A DNA stretch of 64,000 nt from JBCDKH01 sp964388485 (GTDB taxonomy: Bacteria > Planctomycetota > Phycisphaerae > Tepidisphaerales > Tepidisphaeraceae), in NCBI GenBank assembly GCA_964388485.1, contig CAYMAS010000004.1, forward strand, positions 62,001 to 126,000, written 5' to 3'. The position numbers and the translations under genes are program-made. Shown here in pieces: positions 52,012-60,819 of the stretch (position 1 is its first letter; each line of letters opens with the position of its first letter). The notes beneath the pieces were generated by a model, which saw nothing but the letters and a program-made list of their open reading frames with translations, made no database searches and was not told where the DNA came from.

Positions 52012-52491
52012 TCAGCGGGTGAGTCCATCGAGTACGTGCGTCGCCCCGCCTTCGGCACCCTCTGCCGGCAGCGTCAGCTCCTTGCCGTCGCGTAGCACGA
52101 TGATCGATCGGTTCTTCGCGAAGGCGTCGTCGAGGAAATCTTGTGCCGCGGCGACGTCGGGGATCAGGACGTCGCCGACCACCATTGGGCCGATCTGCAG
52201 GATGACGTCGTTCTCCAGGAGCCCGAAGTGTGTCGCGGCGATGCCGGTCGACTCGACGGTGGCAACGCGGACGCCGCGATCGGCTTCTTCGAGCGTCAGG
52301 GTCTCGCTGAGCCGGCGGCCGGTATCATCGCGACCGGAGAACTGTTGGACCTGCTCGCGGGCCTCCTGGTTCTTGGAGGCGAGCGTTTTGCCGTAGCTGC
52401 CACCACCCATGGGGCCGGCGAACATCCACAGAATGATGCCCATGCTGAGCAGCAACCCGATCAGGCCGAAGCCGGCACCCATCATCTTCAT
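52012..52491 (-). CDS. Membrane-anchored PDZ-like protein
   Basis: 159 residues. An N-terminal helix (MGAGFGLIGLLLSMGIILWM) anchors it. The rest (about 60-150) resembles a PDZ domain: RGVRVATVESTGIAATHFGL, LENDVILQIGPMVVGDVL and RSIIVLRDGKELTLP. There is no protease or other catalytic part. A role in binding a partner at the membrane is inferred. It is divergent from the next small membrane protein. Confidence 0.6.
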   Translation of the reverse strand: MKMMGAGFGLIGLLLSMGIILWMFAGPMGGGSYGKTLASKNQEAREQVQQFSGRDDTGRRLSETLTLEEADRGVRVATVESTGIAATHFGLLENDVILQIGPMVVGDVLIPDVAAAQDFLDDAFAKNRSIIVLRDGKELTLPAEGAEGGATHVLDGLTR

Positions 52492-52577
52492 GGCGGTCTC
52501 CTCTGAGGCAGTCTTTTCTGCGGTCGCGGCGAACGTCGTACGTTAGCCGATGCGCGAGTCGCGGCTACATTGCCGCC

Positions 52578-53042
52578 ATGCCCGGCGTCACGACTGCGAT
52601 CATTCTCTTCGTCTTCGTCTGCGTCCTCTTCCCGCGGCTGATCGCGAACAAGGGGCAGTTTTACGCCGGATTCCTGTTGGCCTTGGTCGTCATCGTCTTC
52701 GACACCTTCGACACTCGGCTGGGCCTGCCGGGGCCGATCATCACCGCGTCACTGCAGGTGGTGTCGGTCGTCCTCCTCTACATGGCTGCGGGTGGGTTGT
52801 CGGCTCGCGGGCTTTCGACCGACATGATGGGTGCCTTCGAAGTCATCCGTCGCGGCGAGACGGAGAAGGAAGTCATCATCCCCATCGGCGGTCAGAAGGA
52901 ACGCAAAAAGCCCGCCCGCCAATCCGTCGGCGAGCCGGGCGAACGCATCGACCTCACCACCGACGACAGCGACCCCTACCCGCCCAAGAAGCGCTCGACG
53001 CCCAAAATCGAAGACGGCGACGGTCCCATTCCTCTCGACTAG
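52578..53042 (+). CDS. Small membrane protein of unknown function
   Basis: 154 residues with three hydrophobic helices at the N-terminus (TTAIILFVFVCVLFPRLI, FYAGFLLALVVIVFDTF and IITASLQVVSVVLLYMAAG), then a charged, Pro/Lys/Asp-rich cytosolic tail. No motif recognised. It lies 34 bases before mgtE and may be co-transcribed with it. Confidence 0.6.
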   Translation: MPGVTTAIILFVFVCVLFPRLIANKGQFYAGFLLALVVIVFDTFDTRLGLPGPIITASLQVVSVVLLYMAAGGLSARGLSTDMMGAFEVIRRGETEKEVIIPIGGQKERKKPARQSVGEPGERIDLTTDDSDPYPPKKRSTPKIEDGDGPIPLD

Positions 53043-53076
53043 CCGGTAGTTCTGAGCTGCCGACATACGGTGCATC

Positions 53077-54528
53077 GTGTCAGACTCGGACCCCTACGCA
53101 GGCAGCGGTGCCACCGCAACGCTCGAACGCGACGATGAACGCGAGCCGCCACGCGTGCTCGACGACGACGCCATTCGGCAGATCGAGGAGATCGAGGACC
53201 CGGTGGTCCTGGCCTCCGAGCTGGCGACTATTGAGCCCCACGTCGCCGCCCAGGTGCTCTCAGCCGTCCCGGCGGAGCGTGCGGCTCTGGCGGCGGATCT
53301 GATCGGAGACGACCTCGCTGCGCGTGCGTTTGCGGAGATGGAGCCGCACACTGCGGCCAACGTCGTCGCCGCCATGCCCGCCGCCAAAGCGGCCGACGTG
53401 CTGGAGGAGATGGATCCCGACGACCGCGTCGACGTGCTCGACGAGTGTCCCGAGTCCACCCACGACGCCGTCGTCGCCGCCCTCGAAGACGAAGAACGCC
53501 TCGAAGTCGAGACGCTCGAGCAATTCGGCCCCGATACGGCCGGCGGCATCATGACGACGGAGGTCACGAGCCTCTACGAATCGCTCTCCGTCGCCGACGC
53601 TATTGAAACGCTCCGCCGGCTCAGCGAGGAGCAGGAGCAGATGTTCTACGTCTACGTCATCGATAAACGAGGCCACCTGCTGGGCGTCCTGTCGATGCGC
53701 GACCTCATCCTCAGCCAGCCCGATCGCATCCTGCGCGACCTCATGATCGAGAACGTCCGCAGCGTCCCGGTCACCATGGACCAGGAGGAAGTCGCCGGGC
53801 TCTTCAAGCGGTACAGCTACCTGGCGATGCCCGTCGTGGACGGTCGCAACAAGCTCATCGGGCTGATCACGGTCGACGACATTGTCGACGTTCTTCAGGA
53901 AGAAACGACTGAAGACGTCCACAAGCTCTTCGGTGCCGGTGCCGAGGAACGCCTCGATTCGCCTTGGCAGCTGAGCTTTCGCAAGCGGGTCGGCTGGCTC
54001 GTGGTGAATCTCGGCACGAGCTTCGCGGCGGCGGGCGTGGTGGCGGCATTTGCGGGGATGATCGAGGCGCTGCCAATCCTGGCGGTCTTCATGCCGATCA
54101 TCGCCGGCATGGGCGGCAACGCGTCGGCGCAGGCGATGGCGGTGGCGGTTCGCGGCATCTCCACGGGCGATGCGGGCGTCGACCGGCGGCTGCTCAAACA
54201 CGTGATTATCCGGGAATTCTGGTGCGGTTTGCTCACCGGCCTCGTCATCGGCGTCCTGACGGGCATCATCGCGATCGTCTATGGCGGCGTCAGCGGCGGC
54301 GACTACGGCCGGGCCGCGGGTCTGGCGGGCGTCGTCTTTACCGCCCTCGTCATCAACCACACGCTCGCCTGCACCACCGGCGCCGGCATCCCGTTCCTCA
54401 TGAAACGCCTCGGCTTCGATCCGGCTCAGTCGGCAACGATCCTGGCGACGACGGTCACCGACGTTGTCGGCTTCCTCGCCCTCCTCGGCCTCGCCTTCAT
54501 CGCCGCCAACGGCCTCGGCCTGCTCTGA
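53077..54528 (+). CDS. mgtE: Magnesium transporter MgtE
   Basis: 483 residues, GTG start. The N-terminal MgtE domain (about 30-155) has acidic repeats (EIEDPVVLASELATIEPHVA, MEPHTAANVVAAMPAAKAAD, MDPDDRVDVLDECPESTHDA). Two CBS domains follow (VIDKRGHLLGVLSMRDLIL and PVVDGRNKLIGLITVDDIVD). The five-helix channel starts near residue 305 and contains FMPIIAGMGGNASAQAMAVA. The cytosolic part closes the pore when Mg2+ is high. Several palindromes follow the stop. Confidence 0.95.
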   Translation: MSDSDPYAGSGATATLERDDEREPPRVLDDDAIRQIEEIEDPVVLASELATIEPHVAAQVLSAVPAERAALAADLIGDDLAARAFAEMEPHTAANVVAAMPAAKAADVLEEMDPDDRVDVLDECPESTHDAVVAALEDEERLEVETLEQFGPDTAGGIMTTEVTSLYESLSVADAIETLRRLSEEQEQMFYVYVIDKRGHLLGVLSMRDLILSQPDRILRDLMIENVRSVPVTMDQEEVAGLFKRYSYLAMPVVDGRNKLIGLITVDDIVDVLQEETTEDVHKLFGAGAEERLDSPWQLSFRKRVGWLVVNLGTSFAAAGVVAAFAGMIEALPILAVFMPIIAGMGGNASAQAMAVAVRGISTGDAGVDRRLLKHVIIREFWCGLLTGLVIGVLTGIIAIVYGGVSGGDYGRAAGLAGVVFTALVINHTLACTTGAGIPFLMKRLGFDPAQSATILATTVTDVVGFLALLGLAFIAANGLGLL

Positions 54529-54563
54529 TCGACGCGCTGCGCACCGGCGGCCGCCGAGGATTT

Positions 54564-54849
54564 CGGCGAAAATTCGCCGCGGCGGTCGGCGCTCCGCGTG
54601 GAGCGCATCATCAACCGCAGAATCCTCGTTTGGCCACGGCCAGCAGGGTTCGGCGGACCGACGCGCTCCACGTGGAGCGCGGATCACATGTCGGCCGGTG
54701 TCATCGGCGTTCGTTAGGCGGTCGAAAACCCTCCGCCAAAGTCGTCACGGCGTGCAAATTCCGCTGCCGAACCTCACCTTGGCGGTCAAGTTTTGGACGA
54801 TCTCGTCACGCTGCGGCAATTTGCTCCTCGAGCCGCGGACCCGCGGCTC
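54564..54849. repeat. Cluster of palindromes between mgtE and the phosphoesterase
   Basis: The gap 54529-54867 holds CGGCGAA-AA-TTCGCCG (54564-54579), GCGCTCC-GCGT-GGAGCGC (54589-54606), the perfect GCGCTCCACGTGGAGCGC (54663-54680) and GAGCCGCGG-AC-CCGCGGCTC (54830-54849; copy C of the dispersed family). No gene is visible. The two neighbouring genes are convergent, so these probably end transcription from both sides. Confidence 0.75.
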
Positions 54850-54867
54850 ACTGTCCTTACAAGTCGC

Positions 54868-55758
54868 TCAATCCCCGCTGTCGTCGATCGCCACGAACGG
54901 CTGAATGCGACGTTCGAGCGTCTCCATGTCGAGCTTCTTGTCCAGCGGCACCTCCAGGCAAACGCCGCGGGCGTGGTCGCTGGCGAGAATCAGGTGCCGG
55001 TCGCCGTTCCGCTTGAAACCCGACGACTGCGGCTGGTGACCCGTCACCAGAATCTCGGCACCAAGGGCCTCCGCAAAACCGCCCGCCTCGTCCTCGTCGG
55101 CACCGCGGCCCCAGATCAGCTGGTAGGCCGGGCCGGTCCTGCGGCGGTAGTCCTCGCCGACGAGCTTCTCTCGGGCAAAGACGTCGAAGTCGAACGACTC
55201 CAACTGATCCGGGGCCGGCACGCTGTGGCAGAAGAACAAGCCCGCCCCCGGCATCCGAACGCCCAGCGGCAGGGCCAACAGGAACTCGGTGATCGCCACC
55301 TCCACGCTCGATGCGTGGTCGCCGAAGTCACGCTTGATCGCGTCGGTGAAGGCCTCGCAGACGCTCAGCCCGCCCTTGGAGATGCCCTCGCCGTGAATCT
55401 GTGCCAGGTCGTGGTTCGCCAGGACAAGGTGGACCTGCTGGGGAAAATCAAGCTTCAACTCCGCCGCCTCGTGGAGCATCTTCCACGAGTCTTCCCGGCC
55501 TTCGTCGTCGAAGTGGTCGCCGTGGATGAGCTCGTGAAGCAGCAGGTGCCGGCTCGGGTCTTGCTCTAGTCGTGCGATGTACTTGAGCTTCCGCCAGTTC
55601 GTGCGGTGGTCGTGCAGGTCGCCGGTAAGGACGACGGTCCCTTCTTCTGGCAGCGTCACGACCTGACCGACGCGTTGAGGGTCGAACTCCAGCTCCTCCC
55701 GGGCGGCCTCGAAAGTTTCGACGACGTGTTCGGCGTCCGGGATGGCGTCGTCGGGCAT
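54868..55758 (-). CDS. Calcineurin-like metallophosphoesterase
   Basis: 296 residues from the ATG at 55758; a GTG at 55776 is possible but lies in the tandem repeat. The metal-site motifs appear in order: LTGDLHDHRTNW, LLHELIHGDHFDD, VLANHDLAQIHG and LVTGHQPQSSG. These give the GDxH, GDxxD, NHD and GHxP pattern of the superfamily. FFCHSVPAPDQ and YQLIWGRGADED lie between. The substrate (nucleotide, protein or other phosphoester) is unknown. It faces mgtE. Confidence 0.85.
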   Translation of the reverse strand: MPDDAIPDAEHVVETFEAAREELEFDPQRVGQVVTLPEEGTVVLTGDLHDHRTNWRKLKYIARLEQDPSRHLLLHELIHGDHFDDEGREDSWKMLHEAAELKLDFPQQVHLVLANHDLAQIHGEGISKGGLSVCEAFTDAIKRDFGDHASSVEVAITEFLLALPLGVRMPGAGLFFCHSVPAPDQLESFDFDVFAREKLVGEDYRRRTGPAYQLIWGRGADEDEAGGFAEALGAEILVTGHQPQSSGFKRNGDRHLILASDHARGVCLEVPLDKKLDMETLERRIQPFVAIDDSGD

Positions 55759-55770
55759 GGGCCAAGTGTT

Positions 55771-55858
55771 CGCCACGTCCCGGCCGTGTCAACGCCACGT
55801 CCCGGCCGTGTCAACGCCACGTCCCGGCCGTGTCAACGCCACATCCAGGCGGTGTCGA
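55771..55858. repeat. 22-bp tandem repeat, four units
   Basis: Three identical units of CGCCACGTCCCGGCCGTGTC plus AA (55771-55792, 55793-55814 and 55815-55836) and a diverged fourth (55837-55858). It starts 13 bases upstream of the phosphoesterase ATG, in its promoter or leader. The 22-base period equals two DNA turns. Confidence 0.9.
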
Positions 55859-56016
55859 GGCGAGGCGTCGCATGTCGCAGCCTCTTCATGATCTGGTATT
55901 GCTTTATCAGACGTGTCGCAGATCGATGAGCATTTCACTTACCAGCCGAATCACATATCTTCTGGTTGTTCCTCTCCTTCTCCTTCGGCAAGTGTCGCAC
56001 GGGGAGGCGCGCTGCC

Positions 56017-58779
56017 ATGCCCACCGCTGCTCCAAGCCCGCTGTTGCCACCCGCCTCCGTCGCGGGCGGACGCGTGCGGGCCGATCGCGACGGCAGCTCC
56101 GAGAATCGCGTCCGACGCGACGGCAAGTTCTTCCGCATCGGCCCGACTGACCACTCGCGCAAGTTCCACGTCAAAGGCTTCGCCTACGGCCCCTTCGCCG
56201 CGGGCGACGACGGCACCGAGCTGCCGCCGCAACCCGAGGCCGAAGCCGACCTCGACCAGATTGCCGCCACCGGCGCGACGGTCGTCCGCGTCTACCAGAC
56301 GCCGCCAGCGTGGTTCCTCGACGCGTGCCTGACGCGCGACCTTCGCGTCCTGGTCGACGTCGCCTGGCCGAGCAACATGAGCTATGCCGAGGGCGAAGGC
56401 TCCAAGCGGGTTCGAGCCGCGGCGAGGCGTGCGGTGCGCAAAGCCGCCAAAGCCTGCGGCCGGCACTCGGCCGTCTTCGCCATCAGCGTCGCCAACGAGA
56501 TCCCGGCCGACGTCGTCCGCTACAACGGTGCCGACGAGACGGCCGACCTGCTCGACGATCTGATGGAGACCGGTCGCCGCTTCGCCCCCGGCTGCCTCTT
56601 CACGTTCGCCAACTACCCCAGCACCGAGTACCTGCGGCCGCGGACGGCGGACTTCATCAGCTTCAACGTCTACCTCCACGAAGAGGTCGCACTACGCAAC
56701 TACCTCGCCCGGCTGCAGAGCCTCGCCGGCGAGCTGCCGCTGGTTCTGAGCGAATACGGCGTCGACACGTTGCAGGAGGCGAGCGAGGCGGATCAGGCGA
56801 CGCAGCTCGACATGCAACTCCGCGCCGCCTTCGATGAGGGGTTGGCGGGCGTGATCGTCTTCGGCTTCACCGACGAGTGGGTCGTCAACGGCTACCGCAT
56901 CGAGGACTGGGCGTTCGGCGTGACGAAGGCGGAGCGTGGCGAGGACGGGCACCGCATCGAAAAGCCCGCCTATGCCGCCGTCACCGAAGTCTTCGGCGAC
57001 GCCCCGCATACCGCCCGGCTGGACGGCGTGCCGGCGTGGGACGTCTTGCCCAAAACGAGCGTCATCGTCTGCAGCTACAACGGTGCCGGCACCGTCGAGA
57101 CGTGCCTCAAGTCTCTGCAGCACCTCAACTACCCGGACTACGAGGTCATCTTCATCGATGACGGCTCGACCGACAACACGCAGGAGATCGTCCGCCGGTT
57201 CAAGCGCGTCCGCAACATCAAGCAGACGAATCACGGCCTGAGCTTCGCCCGGAACGTCGGCATGCACGCGGCGCGAGGCGAAGTCATCGTCTACACCGAC
57301 AGCGACTGCGAGGCGGACGAAGACTGGCTCTACCACCTCGTCCTGGCGATGAAGCGAAGCTCGCACGTGGGCATGGGCGGGCCGAACCTAATCCCGGACG
57401 AGGGCGACAGCGACACGGGTGCCGTCGCCGAGGCGGTGGGTTTGAGTCCCGGCGGGCCGACGCACGTGATGATCGACGACCGAACGGCCGAGCACGTTCC
57501 CGGCTGCAACATGGCGTTTCTGCGGGAGATGGCGTTGGAGGTCGGCGGCTTCGACTCGACCTATCGCAAGGCGGGCGACGATGTCGACTTCATCTGGCGG
57601 CTCCAGGACAAGGGCTACACGATCGGCTTCAGCCCCGCCGCCCAGGTGTGGCACTACCGCCGCAACACGATCGAGGCCTACCTCAACCAGCAGCGCGGCT
57701 ACGGCGAGGCGGAGGCGATGCTGCAGTTCAAGCACGTCGACCGCTTCAATACGATCGGTGCGAGCTTGTGGCACGGCAGGATCTACGGACCCGACGGTCC
57801 CGGCAGCGTCGGGCTGCGGGTGGGTCACGACATCATCTATCACGGCGTCCAGGGGACGGGGCTCTTTCAGACGATCTACCGGCAACGCGTGAGCCTGATC
57901 GCGGCAATGATGATGAGTTTGGAATGGCACCTGGTCGCCGGATTCGTGGCGATCCTGGGCATCGTCTGGTTGCCGCTGCTGGCGGTGGCGGCGGCGATGG
58001 AGTTGACGTCGATCGGTTTGGCCGTCGCGTCGGCGTATCAGCAACCCAAACCCAAACGCAGGCGGTGGTGGAGCCGGCCGCTGATCGCCTATCTGCACTG
58101 GCGGCAACCGATCGCCCGCGGCTGGGCGCGGTATCAGTATCGGCTGCGCAGCAAGACGCGGGGCGAGAGCAACTTCCGCCGCAACGGCGCTTTGCCGCGG
58201 GATCCGCTGGTGAGCAACGTGCTTCGTTACTGGTGGGGCAACGGCTGGGGCAGCATCGACGGCTTCGGCGAGCGGGACCGCTTCGGCCTGTTGCAACGCA
58301 TCCAGCACGAAGCGCAGGCCGCCAAGATTCACGTCCGGCCCGACTCGGGCTGGCACGACTGGGACCTGGAGCTTTTCGGCAGCCGGGTCGCCAAGTCGCG
58401 CGTCGCCAGCGTCGACGAGAAGCACGCTGACGGTCGGCTGGTGAAGGTGCGCGTCTCGACGGAGCCGACCGGGTTCTGCAAAGCCTTTTTCCTGGCGGTC
58501 GCGGCGATTGCGATCGTCGCCAGCTTTCGCCTTTGGCCGCTGGGTTTGTACGCGTTGACGGCACCGGCTTTGATCGCCCTGTGGTACCGCGTTTCCGCCA
58601 AACGGTTGCGTCGGCGGGTCATGAACCTCGTCGACCTGTCGGCAGAACGCGTCAAGCTCATGGGCGTTTGGCCCCAGGCGAAGACGAAGGTGACGCAGGC
58701 GGTGGACGTCGAGGAGCAAGTCGCCGGAGCCGATTCGCCGGCAACCCCGCAGCCTAAACCCGCCGCGGCGTTGGCTTGA
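56017..58779 (+). CDS. Fusion of GH2-like catalytic domain and GT2 membrane glycosyltransferase
   Basis: 920 residues from the ATG at 56017, preceded by GGGGAGG. Residues about 40-330 form a TIM barrel resembling the catalytic domain of GH2 beta-glucuronidases: ISVANEIP with Glu161 as acid/base, and PLVLSEYGVDTLQE with Glu246 as nucleophile. Residues about 345-600 are GT2: SVIVCSYNGAG, FIDDGSTDNT (381 on), TDSDCEADE (DxD 428-430), PGCNMAFLRE, DDVDFIWR and QQRGYGEAE. Helices at about 620-660 and 830-880 anchor it. The protein could both trim and extend a glycan. The next plus-strand gene is an ABC exporter. Confidence 0.85.
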   Translation: MPTAAPSPLLPPASVAGGRVRADRDGSSENRVRRDGKFFRIGPTDHSRKFHVKGFAYGPFAAGDDGTELPPQPEAEADLDQIAATGATVVRVYQTPPAWFLDACLTRDLRVLVDVAWPSNMSYAEGEGSKRVRAAARRAVRKAAKACGRHSAVFAISVANEIPADVVRYNGADETADLLDDLMETGRRFAPGCLFTFANYPSTEYLRPRTADFISFNVYLHEEVALRNYLARLQSLAGELPLVLSEYGVDTLQEASEADQATQLDMQLRAAFDEGLAGVIVFGFTDEWVVNGYRIEDWAFGVTKAERGEDGHRIEKPAYAAVTEVFGDAPHTARLDGVPAWDVLPKTSVIVCSYNGAGTVETCLKSLQHLNYPDYEVIFIDDGSTDNTQEIVRRFKRVRNIKQTNHGLSFARNVGMHAARGEVIVYTDSDCEADEDWLYHLVLAMKRSSHVGMGGPNLIPDEGDSDTGAVAEAVGLSPGGPTHVMIDDRTAEHVPGCNMAFLREMALEVGGFDSTYRKAGDDVDFIWRLQDKGYTIGFSPAAQVWHYRRNTIEAYLNQQRGYGEAEAMLQFKHVDRFNTIGASLWHGRIYGPDGPGSVGLRVGHDIIYHGVQGTGLFQTIYRQRVSLIAAMMMSLEWHLVAGFVAILGIVWLPLLAVAAAMELTSIGLAVASAYQQPKPKRRRWWSRPLIAYLHWRQPIARGWARYQYRLRSKTRGESNFRRNGALPRDPLVSNVLRYWWGNGWGSIDGFGERDRFGLLQRIQHEAQAAKIHVRPDSGWHDWDLELFGSRVAKSRVASVDEKHADGRLVKVRVSTEPTGFCKAFFLAVAAIAIVASFRLWPLGLYALTAPALIALWYRVSAKRLRRRVMNLVDLSAERVKLMGVWPQAKTKVTQAVDVEEQVAGADSPATPQPKPAAALA

Positions 58780-58788
58780 GGTTCTGAA

Positions 58789-58958
58789 CCTGGAGCCGCG
58801 GATCCACGGTCCGCTGGTCTGACGAGTTCACCAACTGCAATGGGTTCCGCCTTCGTTCAGAAGGTTTACTTCGCGATGAAAACCTTCTCTCCGAAGGCGT
58901 GACCGGCTGCAGTCGCACAACTCGTAAGACCGGCGGACCGTGGGTCCGCGGCTCACGG
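58789..58958. repeat. 170-bp imperfect hairpin between fusion glycosyltransferase and ABC exporter
   Basis: Two 78-base arms (58789-58866 and 58881-58958) align without gaps, with a 14-base loop (TACTTCGCGATGAA). The outer ends are GAGCCGCGG-type palindromes (copies D and E, in opposite orientation). The inner parts pair as CTGCA...GCCTTCG...AAGGTT. It ends 55 bases before the exporter start. Confidence 0.85.
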
Positions 58959-59013
58959 CTTTGGACACCTTCGTCATTCGCTGCAGCAGAGGCCGTGACG
59001 TATCTTCCGGCCG

Positions 59014-60819
59014 GTGTCCGCCGAAACGTCCATGCTCTCGACGCTGAAGCGGTCGCTGGGCTACTACCGGGAAGACGCGTGGCGGATCGTGATGTCGCTC
59101 GTCTTCATCGTGACGATGACGGCACTGGGCCTTCTGACCCCGGTGCCGCTGGCGATTCTCATCAACGTCTTCGGCGACCAAAGCGGCGGGGACGACGGCT
59201 TCGTCTACCAGCTCTTCAGCTGGATTCCGCGGGAGCCGACGCTGCAGACCGTCCTCGTCCTGACGGCGGCCATGTTCGTCTTGATGATCCTCAAGGAACT
59301 GCTTCAGGCGAGTCAGGCGATGCTCAACATCACGCTCGGCTACACGGGCCGAACGCGGATTCAGGCAGAGCTCTTCCAAAAGCTCCAGGCGCTGGGCCTG
59401 GGTTATCACCGTTCGGTGCCGCAGGGCGATGCGATCTACCGGCTCAGCTACGACACGCACGGCGTGCAGGGGATGCTCGGCACGATCACCGGCTGGTTCA
59501 CAAACGTCATCACGCTCGTCATGACGCTCATCGTCATGGTCGGCATCCACGCGTCGCTGACGCTCGTGGCCCTGGGCGTCGTGCCGTTGCTCTACTTCAC
59601 GATCACCTACTTCGCCAAGCGGCTCGAGAAGTACAACGTCGAGCAACGGGAGGCGGACGCGTCGGTGACGACGCAGATCCAGCGGTCGCTGGCGGCGGTG
59701 GGTTTGGTGCAGGCGTTTCGTCGCGAGGACGACGAGGCCAGCCGGTTCGGGACGACGGTGCGGAGTTACGTCGCGTCGTCGCTGGCACTGCACCGGCAGG
59801 AGATTCTGTACTGGCTCGTCCTGGGTCTGATCCTTGGCGTCGGCTCGACCGCGTTGTTCGGCTTCGGCGGATATCTGGTGGTCGATGGTGCCCTCAAGAT
59901 CGGCTCGCTCTACCTGTTCATCAACTACCTTGGCGGCTTGTACAGCCCGTTGAGCAGCCTCAGCGGATCGGCTGCGAGTCTTCAATCGGCGAGCGTGCAG
60001 GCCCGACGCGTCTTCGAGGTGCTGGATCGCGACCCGACGGTGCGAGACGCACCGGGAGCCAGGCATCTGTCGCCCGCCCCGCGGCCGCTGCGGTTCGAGA
60101 ACGTCAGCTTCGAGTACAAGGCGGACGGCGAGCAGGTGCTCGACGGTGTCGACTTCGAGATCACGCCCGGCAGCATGGTCGCCTTCGTCGGGCCTAGCGG
60201 CGTGGGCAAGACGACACTGCTCAATCTGCTGCCCCGCTTCTACGACCCGACCGGCGGGCGAATTCTACTTGAAGAAACGGACGTTCGCGACCTGAAGGTT
60301 CGCGACGTCCGCGGCCACGTAGCGCTCGTGCTTCAGGAGAACCCGATCCTGCCAGCGAGTGTTGCCGAGAACATCGCCTACGGCCGGCCCGATGCCAGCG
60401 ACGCCGAGATCCGCCACGCCGCCGAACTCGCCGGGGCAACGAGCTTCATCGACAAGATGGACGACGGCTTCGACACCGTCATCAGCGAAGGCGGCACGAA
60501 CCTCTCCGGCGGTCAACGGCAACGCATTGCGATCGCCCGGGCGTTGCTGACGGAGGCGCCCTTCATCGTCCTCGACGAACCGACCAGTGCGCTCGATCCC
60601 GAGCACGAGCGGATGATCACCGAAACCCTCACCAGCCTTCGCGGCCATCGGACGGTCGTCGTCGTCAGCCACCGCCTCAGCACGGTGCTCGCCGCCGACG
60701 AGCTGTTCGTGATGAACGAAGGTCGCATCGTCGAGCGTGGCCGACACGAGGACCTGCTGGCACAGCGAGGCCGATACTGGTCCATGGCAAAGCATCAGTT
60801 GCAGCTTGCTGATGAGTAA
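59014..60819 (+). CDS. Type I ABC exporter, MsbA-like
   Basis: 601 residues, GTG start. A half-transporter with six membrane helices (about 20-320). The ATPase domain: A-loop FEYKADGEQVLDGVDF, Walker A VGPSGVGKTTL, Q-loop LVLQENPILPASVAENIAYG, signature NLSGGQRQRIA, Walker B FIVLDEPTSALD and switch VVSHRLSTVLA. It probably exports a lipid-linked or oligosaccharide product of the surrounding genes. Its stop overlaps the next gene's start by eight bases, so they are translationally coupled. Confidence 0.93.
   Translation: MSAETSMLSTLKRSLGYYREDAWRIVMSLVFIVTMTALGLLTPVPLAILINVFGDQSGGDDGFVYQLFSWIPREPTLQTVLVLTAAMFVLMILKELLQASQAMLNITLGYTGRTRIQAELFQKLQALGLGYHRSVPQGDAIYRLSYDTHGVQGMLGTITGWFTNVITLVMTLIVMVGIHASLTLVALGVVPLLYFTITYFAKRLEKYNVEQREADASVTTQIQRSLAAVGLVQAFRREDDEASRFGTTVRSYVASSLALHRQEILYWLVLGLILGVGSTALFGFGGYLVVDGALKIGSLYLFINYLGGLYSPLSSLSGSAASLQSASVQARRVFEVLDRDPTVRDAPGARHLSPAPRPLRFENVSFEYKADGEQVLDGVDFEITPGSMVAFVGPSGVGKTTLLNLLPRFYDPTGGRILLEETDVRDLKVRDVRGHVALVLQENPILPASVAENIAYGRPDASDAEIRHAAELAGATSFIDKMDDGFDTVISEGGTNLSGGQRQRIAIARALLTEAPFIVLDEPTSALDPEHERMITETLTSLRGHRTVVVVSHRLSTVLAADELFVMNEGRIVERGRHEDLLAQRGRYWSMAKHQLQLADE

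Noticed and set aside
55771..55858. CRISPR array
   Set aside because: Direct tandem units without spacers.
57388..58719. A 443-codon minus-strand frame opposite the GH2-GT2 fusion
   Set aside because: Antisense to the GT2 domain; high His/Arg/Pro content typical of shadow frames.
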